Assembly (NCBI GenBank): GCA_047611425.1
Contig: JBLFWJ010000127.1
Location: 1-10,030 of the forward strand
DNA length: 10,030 nucleotides
Direction of reading: 5' to 3'
DNA from: JBLFWJ01 sp047611425
GTDB taxonomy: Bacteria > Bacteroidota > Bacteroidia > UBA10329
Part shown: piece after piece, positions 1 to 6,055 of the stretch
How positions within the stretch are numbered: the first letter of the stretch is position 1
How the letters are laid out: each line of letters opens with the position of its first letter
The notes under the pieces: model-generated
What the model saw: only the letters and a program-made list of their open reading frames with translations
The model's database searches: none
What the model was told of the DNA's origin: nothing
Position numbers and translations under genes: made by a program

Positions 1-1114
<1,114 letters not shown>

Positions 1115-1130
1115 AAAGTTTGATTTGTTA

Positions 1131-1146
1131 CCTGAATCTCTTCAGG
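1131..1146 (-). other. Short hairpin in 16S leader (6-bp stem, 4-nt loop)
   Basis: The arms at 1131-1136 and 1141-1146 (CCTGAA/TTCAGG) are perfectly complementary around a 4-nt loop. The hairpin begins about 17 nt upstream of the mature 16S 5' end, so it may help shape pre-rRNA folding or processing. It lacks a U-tract, so it is not an intrinsic terminator. Confidence 0.5.
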
Positions 1147-1168
1147 AATTTCTGTCAGAACATTAATC

Positions 1169-1185
1169 TTGTTCATAATGAACAA
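1169..1185 (-). other. Inverted repeat in 16S leader (8-bp arms)
   Basis: The arms TTGTTCAT (1169-1176) and ATGAACAA (1178-1185) are perfectly complementary with one base between them. In RNA this would form a 6- to 7-bp stem with a small loop. It lies between the boxA-like element and the 1131-1146 hairpin. A structural or processing role is likely but not demonstrated. Confidence 0.5.
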
Positions 1186-1220
1186 AGAAACTTGCTTACT
1201 GTATTTATTAGCCTTCCAAT

Positions 1221-1233
1221 ATTTTCAAAGAAC
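1221..1233 (-). promoter_or_regulatory. boxA-like antitermination element in rRNA leader
   Basis: On the transcribed strand this reads GTTCTTTGAAAAT. It resembles the boxA sequence bound by NusB-NusE in rRNA antitermination (E. coli TGCTCTTTAACA) and sits in the expected place between promoter and 16S. The match is short and I did not score it, so function is inferred from position and similarity. Confidence 0.45.
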
Positions 1234-1293
1234 GTTGCCCTTTCAGGCGTTATTCAAATGGCTCCTAAGAACCGTTTTCTCAATTTCGGAGCG

Positions 1294-1323
1294 CAAAGAT
1301 AGATTTGATATTTGAACTGACAA
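1294..1323 (-). promoter_or_regulatory. rRNA promoter P1 (proximal), Bacteroidota type
   Basis: On the minus strand a -33 TTG (1321-1323) is followed, after exactly 19 bp, by the -7 box TATCTTTG (1294-1301). This matches the Bacteroidota consensus TTG-N(about 19)-TAnnTTTG at every specified position. Transcription should start around 1287-1290. An A/T-rich stretch with the palindrome GAAAAAATATTTTTC lies just upstream of the -33 element (about 1332-1346) and looks like an UP element. It is the promoter nearest to 16S, about 175 bp from the mature end. Confidence 0.8.
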
Positions 1324-1451
1324 GCACAAAAGAAAAATATTTTTTCAGCTGCTTTTCAGTCTATCAATTGATCTGATTTCACGAATCAGAATCCAACTTA
1401 AACCACTCGTATTTATCTGTAAAAGAACTACCCGTTTCCCGAACGGGGGCG

Positions 1452-1481
1452 CAAAGGTAAATGCATTATTTTAATCCACAA
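1452..1481 (-). promoter_or_regulatory. rRNA promoter P2 (middle), Bacteroidota type
   Basis: On the minus strand a -33 TTG (1479-1481), a 19-bp spacer and a -7 box TACCTTTG (1452-1459) give a full match to the Bacteroidota consensus. The same A/T-rich palindrome as at P1 lies upstream of the -33 element (about 1491-1505). Downstream, the early transcript is C-rich and can form a hairpin with arms at 1431-1436 and 1442-1447. The -7 box lies 158 bp upstream of that of P1. Confidence 0.82.
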
Positions 1482-1608
1482 GCCTTATTTGAAAAATATT
1501 TTTTCAAGCTTTAATCACTCCACTATTAGTGGTAATGACAGGATAAAAACACCCTTTACTTCTCTTTTCTAGATTTTATAAGAACGACCGTTTTTCTTAA
1601 CGGGGGCG

Positions 1609-1638
1609 CAAAAGTATGTTCTTAATTCAAGCTAGCAA
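1609..1638 (-). promoter_or_regulatory. rRNA promoter P3 (distal), Bacteroidota type
   Basis: On the minus strand a -33 TTG (1636-1638), a 19-bp spacer and a -7 box TACTTTTG (1609-1616) match the Bacteroidota consensus. The sequence just upstream is strongly A/T-rich (1639-1672) and includes the 12-bp palindrome GAAATTAATTTC (1659-1670). A possible early-transcript hairpin has arms at 1588-1592 and 1599-1603. Its -33 element is only 45 bp from the stop codon of the co-directional dehydrogenase gene. Confidence 0.8.
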
Positions 1639-1683
1639 CACTTATTTGAAATTAAATTGAAATTAATTTCACATCACCAGTGT

Positions 1684-2385
1684 TTACGGGGCAGACAGAG
1701 ACACGGGAAGGACCTTTCCATTATAGACTGTGTGACCATTTAAGGCAAAACCTGCAATGAAAGACGCCATTTGTTCTGCACTTAAGGGGGCTTGATATCC
1801 TGGGAAAGCTGCTTCAAGCATTTCAGTTTGAACGGCCCCAAGTGCTAAACAGTTGACTTTCACGTTATCTTCTTTCATTTCCTCAGCCAAACATTCGCTA
1901 AAGCATGCAAGAGCACCTTTGCTGGAGCTGTAAGCCGATAGGCCAGGAAATTTTGCCGCACCTTGAAAGCCACCCATACTACTAATGTTAACCACATGTG
2001 CGGATTCGGAAGCTTTGAGTTTGGTCAAGACTGCTTGCGTTAATCGAATTGGGCCAAACACATTTACTTCGTATGAAGCCCGAAAATCCTCTATAGACAA
2101 TTCCTGAAAAGGCTTACTAATCAATAGGCCTGCATTATTAATTAGCACATCGACTGCTTCGCTGTTTTGGAAAAAGACGTTAGATACAAGTTGCTCATAA
2201 TCTCCATACTGTAAATCAAACGTCTGAACAGTCAACTTTTCAGAATTGCATTCTTTGGAAAGCTGCCCTAATTTCTCTTCCCTCCTTGCGATAGCTAATA
2301 CTCTTTTTACCGTTGAATCTAGAACCAACCTCTTAACTAGTTCGTACCCGATTCCTGAACTTGCACCTGTTACTATTACGTTCAT
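1684..2385 (-). CDS. Short-chain dehydrogenase/reductase (SDR family)
   Basis: This is a 233-residue NAD(P)-dependent oxidoreductase of the classical SDR family, probably cytosolic. A Rossmann fold starts at residue 1. The cofactor motif TGASSGIG is at 6-13 and NNAG at 83-86. The catalytic set is Asn108, Ser135/Ser136 (in NISS), Tyr152 and Lys156 (YSSSK). The RR at 35-36 after the second beta strand suggests NADP(H) preference, which is an inference. The usual PG after the active site is replaced by LG (182-183). Length is close to the 230-260 typical of the family. The substrate cannot be told from sequence. The start is an ATG without Shine-Dalgarno; a TAAGTTTG box lies 18-25 bp upstream. 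It is divergent from the beta-barrel gene. Its 3' end lies 45 bp before the distal rRNA promoter, with no clear terminator between. Confidence 0.93.
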   Translation of the reverse strand: MNVIVTGASSGIGYELVKRLVLDSTVKRVLAIARREEKLGQLSKECNSEKLTVQTFDLQYGDYEQLVSNVFFQNSEAVDVLINNAGLLISKPFQELSIEDFRASYEVNVFGPIRLTQAVLTKLKASESAHVVNISSMGGFQGAAKFPGLSAYSSSKGALACFSECLAEEMKEDNVKVNCLALGAVQTEMLEAAFPGYQAPLSAEQMASFIAGFALNGHTVYNGKVLPVSLSAP

Positions 2386-2402
2386 ATCTGAAGTTTGAGC
2401 GA

Positions 2403-2410
2403 CAAACTTA
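2403..2410 (-). promoter_or_regulatory. Possible -7 box for the dehydrogenase gene
   Basis: On the minus strand TAAGTTTG matches TAnnTTTG fully. It sits 18 bp upstream of the dehydrogenase ATG, giving a leader of roughly 10 nt. No TTG occurs at the expected 17-23 bp further upstream, so support is partial. Confidence 0.4.
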
Positions 2411-2439
2411 ACCGAAGAGTTCTAGCCTACTTTCGTGAG

Positions 2440-3009
2440 ATGTTACGATTATTCACATATGTCGTTGGTGTTTTCGTCTTGATTGTATCAAGTTCAACCG
2501 TCATTCTTGGGCAGGATCACGAGGATGATTATGTAGATACGACCACAGTGAAGGCGAATTTTTGGGATAAAGTTTTCGTTGGAGGGAACATTGGGGCCCA
2601 ATTTGGACGGATAACCTTTGTGGATCTATCACCAAACATCGGCATCTACCTAACCAAAAACAGAAGGCTATCTGCTGGTCTTGGAATTACATACCAATAC
2701 CTTAATGTAAACGATGATGGAACGAAGTACGATACTCACACGTTTGGAGGGCGATTATTTGGCCGATACATTATTTGGAAAGGAATTACGGCTCAAGCGG
2801 AATTTGAAATGCTGAGTTTGGAGTGCTACCGACAGTACTATGGTCTTCAGAGGAAAGGCATTCCAGGTTTATTATTGGGAGGGGGATACACGCAATCGAT
2901 TGGAAGTAGAGTTGGAATCTCGTTCCTCGTGTTCTATAATTTTATTGAAAGTGAATGCACCCCTTACAGAAACCCAGTCTTTAGACTAGGTTTCAATATT
3001 GGCTTATGA
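2440..3009 (+). CDS. Conserved outer-membrane beta-barrel-like protein
   Basis: The product is 189 residues from the ATG chosen here. It begins with a signal peptide (short n-region, hydrophobic core to about residue 20, probable cleavage after Leu-Gly-Gln at 23-25). The mature part has alternating hydrophobic/aromatic strands separated by Gly- and Asn-rich turns, and ends in a strand closing with Gly-Leu. This is typical of a small beta-barrel in the outer membrane. From memory, similar Flavobacteriales proteins with the FVGGNIGAQFG-like and DLSPNIG-like segments are often mislabelled alpha-ketoglutarate decarboxylase; nothing here resembles that enzyme. The frame extends upstream to a TTG at 2395, but that would add 15 polar residues before the signal peptide and leave only 9 bp to the divergent gene, so ATG 2440 is preferred. 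Its stop overlaps the start of the amidase gene. The exact role is unknown. Confidence 0.8.
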   Translation: MLRLFTYVVGVFVLIVSSSTVILGQDHEDDYVDTTTVKANFWDKVFVGGNIGAQFGRITFVDLSPNIGIYLTKNRRLSAGLGITYQYLNVNDDGTKYDTHTFGGRLFGRYIIWKGITAQAEFEMLSLECYRQYYGLQRKGIPGLLLGGGYTQSIGSRVGISFLVFYNFIESECTPYRNPVFRLGFNIGL

Positions 3010-4772
3010 AAAGAATAAAGCTTGTTTTCGTTATGATGGCTATTTGTTCGATGGCATTCAGCCAGAATAACTTGGATAAGTACACCCAAAAATTTGAAGT
3101 TGCTTATTTGGCCAATCCCAAAATTCCGGAGGGAATGCTGGAAGCAATGGCATGGTATCATTCTCACGGTGTGAATTTGAAGCCTTCTGAAAGCTGTATC
3201 GGAATGCCAACTGGATTTGGACTTTTCAATCTATTGGAGGATGGAAAAGGCTTTTTTCACCCTACGGCTTTGATGTTGAGTAAATGGTCTGGCATAACCG
3301 TACCGAAAATGAAAGCGGACGTTGGACTGCAAGTTCAGGCCCTAGGTTCCTCCTATTCATATTTAATGGATTCTCTTCAAATTGAATCTTCCGACATTGA
3401 AAGCCACGTCAGAATAATCATGACTCTAAGTTCAATTCCCTCTGGTACGTCACCATTGAACTTAGCTATGTCATCTGAAGCGTATGAAATCTTAAAGAGC
3501 TATAATCGATTTGCAGACAAGTCTGTTGATCTTAGAGATGTCTTCGGAGACCAATTTGAGCTTCTATCGTCTACCAGAATTGATTTATCAGAAGTCGGGA
3601 ATGATCCTAGTTTTAATAAAGGCCTCTCTTCTGGTGGTGAGATAGGCCCATGTTACGACTATCCTAGCCATATTTATACTCAAACGCCCGCTTGTAATTA
3701 CAATACTCGAGCAGAAAACGTTTCTGCCGTCACCATTCATACGATACAAGGCAGTTATGCTGGGGCCATCGCTTGGGCACAGAATTGCAATGCCAACGTG
3801 AGTTACCATTATGTGGTTCGAAGTTCGGATGGTCAGGTCACCCAAATGCTTTGCGAAAGTGACCGAGGCTGGCATGTTGGAACAGAAAACGACTACGCAA
3901 TTGGCATTGAACACGAAGGATATGTTACCGAACCAAGTTGGTACACTGAGGAAATGTATTTCGCTTCTTCAAATCTCGTCAAGGATATTTCAGAAAGCGG
4001 ATACGAAATCGATGCGCATCGAACAGCCCACTTCCCTTGGTCTGCAACTGCACATTATAATGTTGATGGAATCCCCGGAAACTGCAATCGGATTAAAGGT
4101 CATCAGCATTTTCCGAATCAAACGCACACAGATCCAGGAGCAAATTGGGATTGGGATTATTTCTACAAACTGATAGATCCTATTGCAACAGAGGTGACGA
4201 TAACGGACGTTTCCGGATCATTCACAGATGACGGTGGGGTTATAGCTCCCTACTCCAGCGACTTGAGAACACTAACGTTATTTGAACCAGTAGGGTCGGC
4301 TTCGATAGAATTGGCCTTTACGGCATTCGACCTCGAGCCGGAGTGGGACTATCTTTATATATATGATGGTTGGAGTGTGTTTGATCCTTTGATCGGGGTT
4401 TACACTGGAACCGGCAATCCTGGTACCGTTACTTCAACGGGAGGATCCCTTCTTGTAGAGTTCAGAAGCGACTGCAGTATCGGCTACAATGGTTGGGAGG
4501 CAAATTTCCTAGGACAGTTTACTGTTGGAGTTGATCAGAATACATCTGAGGAACTCGTTGTTTATCCGAATCCAACGTCCGGTTTGGTTCATTTGCCGTC
4601 CTTAGAAAATCTGAAATGGGCAGTTTTAGACTTAAAAGGTCGAACAATTGCAGCTGGCACTTCTGACAAAGTCGACCTTAGATCATTAAATATTGAACCA
4701 CAGGTTCTCCTTATGAGGGTGACATCTGATGATAGAACGACAAATCAACGACTGGTTTTCAGTTCAAATTGA
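3006..4772 (+). CDS. Secreted N-acetylmuramoyl-L-alanine amidase with CUB-like and T9SS C-terminal domains
   Basis: A 588-residue exported zinc enzyme predicted to cut the bond between muramic acid and the stem peptide of peptidoglycan. Residues 1-20 are a signal peptide ending SMAFSQ. Residues about 38-165 resemble a lysozyme/transglycosylase-like helical region (PEGMLEAMAWYHSH; GMPTGFGLFNLL). Residues about 235-390 form an Amidase_2 (AmpD/PGRP-like) domain. Its likely zinc ligands are His245, His366 and Asp376; the H-to-D spacing of 10 equals that of AmpD H154/D164. Glu302 in IGIEHEG is the likely catalytic acid. Residues about 398-503 look like a CUB domain (EWDYLYIYDG). Residues about 515-588 are a type A T9SS sorting domain beginning LVVYPNPTSG, so the protein should cross the outer membrane and be released or surface-anchored. 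Its ATG overlaps the preceding stop (ATGA), indicating coupling. Substrate could be its own or foreign cell walls. Confidence 0.92.
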   Translation: MKRIKLVFVMMAICSMAFSQNNLDKYTQKFEVAYLANPKIPEGMLEAMAWYHSHGVNLKPSESCIGMPTGFGLFNLLEDGKGFFHPTALMLSKWSGITVPKMKADVGLQVQALGSSYSYLMDSLQIESSDIESHVRIIMTLSSIPSGTSPLNLAMSSEAYEILKSYNRFADKSVDLRDVFGDQFELLSSTRIDLSEVGNDPSFNKGLSSGGEIGPCYDYPSHIYTQTPACNYNTRAENVSAVTIHTIQGSYAGAIAWAQNCNANVSYHYVVRSSDGQVTQMLCESDRGWHVGTENDYAIGIEHEGYVTEPSWYTEEMYFASSNLVKDISESGYEIDAHRTAHFPWSATAHYNVDGIPGNCNRIKGHQHFPNQTHTDPGANWDWDYFYKLIDPIATEVTITDVSGSFTDDGGVIAPYSSDLRTLTLFEPVGSASIELAFTAFDLEPEWDYLYIYDGWSVFDPLIGVYTGTGNPGTVTSTGGSLLVEFRSDCSIGYNGWEANFLGQFTVGVDQNTSEELVVYPNPTSGLVHLPSLENLKWAVLDLKGRTIAAGTSDKVDLRSLNIEPQVLLMRVTSDDRTTNQRLVFSSN

Positions 4773-6008
4773 TCATTTACCGTGGAAGGTTAAGCTGGAC
4801 AAGTTGTCTTTTTGAAAGATCTCCTTCGCAATATCCTGAAGTTCAGAAGAAGTTAAAGCATTTAGCTCATCCGCGATTTGAGCATAGGTTCGCACTTCAC
4901 CCAACGCCATTAATGTTTTACCATTTCCTAGAACCTTGCTAAGACCGCTTTCAGCACTTAAGGCCAATTGGCCCATAACCTGCTGTTTTGCCTTCTGCAA
5001 TTGTGCTGTGCCTAAGGGTTTATCCATCAACTTCTTTAATTCCAAGTGAGTAAGGTCGATGCATTTTTCACGATGCCGCTCATCACATCCTATATAGATG
5101 CTGAAAACGCCAGTATCAGAATATGGTGTATAGTTGGACTCAACATTATATGAATAGCCGTTTCGCTCCCGAAGCGTCATGCTCAATCTCGCATTCATGC
5201 CGGGGCCACCAAGCAAATTTGACAGTACGGCCAATCCCATTTTGCGCTGGTCATTCACATCATAAGCAGGACAACCAATCAGGATATGATTCTGATAAAC
5301 TTCCTTTTTCTGGACTTCTTCAAACCTCTTATATGAGTTGAATTTAATTCGTACCGTACCTGTTGAGGTAAGGTTAGAATCTGTAAAATGTTTTTGAAAG
5401 AGCTTACTGACCTTGTTTGTCGGAAGGTTAACCGTTGTAGAAAGCACCATGTTCGATGGCACATAATTCCGGCTCACAAAACCAAGCACCTTATCACGAC
5501 TCAATCCAACTAAGCTCTCAGGAGTTCCTAAAACGCTTCGCCCAATAGAGTGATCGGCAAATATCATTTGCTCGAAATCATCGAAAATCTGCTCGCTTGG
5601 TGAATCCAGATATGAAGTGATCTCATCCTCAATCACAGCTTTCTCTCGAACCAATTCCTTTTCTGGAAAAACAGAATTGAACGCGATATCGGAGACCAAC
5701 TCTAACGCTCTCTCAAAATGCTCGGTTAGAAAGGATGCGTGTAAACACGTTTCCTCCTTATTTGTATAAGCGTTAATCTCCCCGCCAACATCTTCCAGTC
5801 TACTTAGGATGTGATACGCTTTGCGCTTCGATGTTCCTTTGAAAAGGATGTGTTCGATATAATGAGCCAAACCATGCTCATCTTCAGCTTCATCACGTGT
5901 TCCTGAATTGATAAACAGCGCCAAGTGGCCGACATGAGAGTCCGTTGGTGTGTGTACACAACGAAGTCCGTTCTGTAATTCAGATAAAATAAGCTGTTCT
6001 TTAATCAT
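4773..6008 (-). CDS. M16 family zinc metallopeptidase
   Basis: This 411-residue protein is a single-chain peptidase of the M16 (pitrilysin / mitochondrial-processing-peptidase-like) family. The inverted zinc motif HYIEH occupies 49-53, and Glu129 in VIEDEI lies 76 residues after His53, the spacing of the third ligand in MPP beta. All catalytic residues are therefore present. The C-terminal half (about 221-411) holds the second family domain with RERNGYSYNV (280-289), the Arg/Tyr substrate-binding segment. No signal peptide is visible, so it probably acts in the cytoplasm or is exported by another route. Length matches the 410-420 usual for this group. The frame extends to a TTG at 6059 that would overlap the upstream stop, but the ATG at 6008 fits the family start (MIKEQ followed by a beta strand). 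It lies 47 bp downstream of the membrane-protein gene and may share its transcript. Its stop abuts the amidase stop. The substrate is unknown. Confidence 0.93.
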   Translation of the reverse strand: MIKEQLILSELQNGLRCVHTPTDSHVGHLALFINSGTRDEAEDEHGLAHYIEHILFKGTSKRKAYHILSRLEDVGGEINAYTNKEETCLHASFLTEHFERALELVSDIAFNSVFPEKELVREKAVIEDEITSYLDSPSEQIFDDFEQMIFADHSIGRSVLGTPESLVGLSRDKVLGFVSRNYVPSNMVLSTTVNLPTNKVSKLFQKHFTDSNLTSTGTVRIKFNSYKRFEEVQKKEVYQNHILIGCPAYDVNDQRKMGLAVLSNLLGGPGMNARLSMTLRERNGYSYNVESNYTPYSDTGVFSIYIGCDERHREKCIDLTHLELKKLMDKPLGTAQLQKAKQQVMGQLALSAESGLSKVLGNGKTLMALGEVRTYAQIADELNALTSSELQDIAKEIFQKDNLSSLTFHGK

Positions 6009-6055
6009 GGAGATGGATGGAAATCCGAGCCGCGAAGATTCACATTGCGTCTGAA

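Larger units (their letters stand above)
1115..1289 (-). promoter_or_regulatory. rRNA operon leader (pre-16S 5' external spacer)
   Basis: This stretch lies between the most downstream predicted promoter and the mature 16S 5' end. It is transcribed leftward and holds no credible protein gene. It contains a boxA-like element (1221-1233) and two short hairpins close to the 16S start (1131-1146 and 1169-1185). In bacterial rRNA operons the leader normally carries antitermination signals, and it pairs with the sequence after 16S to form an RNase III processing stem. The partner strand lies outside the window, so that pairing cannot be tested here. A 60-codon open frame across it on the plus strand runs against the rRNA direction and has no coding features. 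Confidence 0.75.
1261..1672 (-). repeat. Three diverged tandem promoter modules, 157-158 bp period
   Basis: Three related segments repeat across this stretch, with -7 boxes at 1294, 1452 and 1609 (steps of 158 and 157 bp). Read on the transcribed strand each module has, in order, an A/T-rich tract, TTG, a 19-bp spacer, TAnnTTTG, then CGC. Modules 2 and 3 continue with CGCCCCCGTT; module 1 has CGCTCCG instead. All three then carry AACGG followed by TTCTT. The remaining sequence has diverged, so these are either old duplications or segments held in register by selection. The window's 568-bp gap between 16S and the next gene is almost wholly accounted for by these modules plus the leader. Confidence 0.7.

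Noticed and set aside
1120..1302. 60-codon plus-strand open frame in the rRNA leader
   Set aside because: It lies antisense to the rRNA leader and overlaps the P1 promoter, and its composition is not protein-like.
1115..1683. Small RNA gene or CRISPR-like array in the repeated region
   Set aside because: The repeats are better explained as promoter modules; they are diverged, about 158 bp apart, and lack uniform spacers.
1637..1684. Intrinsic terminator after the dehydrogenase gene
   Set aside because: The inverted repeat has only 6-bp arms around a 36-nt A/T-rich loop and no U-tract, so it does not meet the usual form.
2428..2435. TACTTTCG as a -7 box for the beta-barrel gene
   Set aside because: It has one mismatch at a specified position, no TTG at proper spacing, and ends only 4 bp before the ATG.
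2395..2439. TTG start extending the beta-barrel protein by 15 residues
   Set aside because: It would put a long polar segment before the signal peptide and leave only 9 bp to the divergent gene; ATG 2440 gives a normal signal peptide.
3811..4173. 120-codon frame inside the amidase gene
   Set aside because: It is an out-of-frame shadow of the Amidase_2 domain, whose catalytic residues are intact in the main frame.
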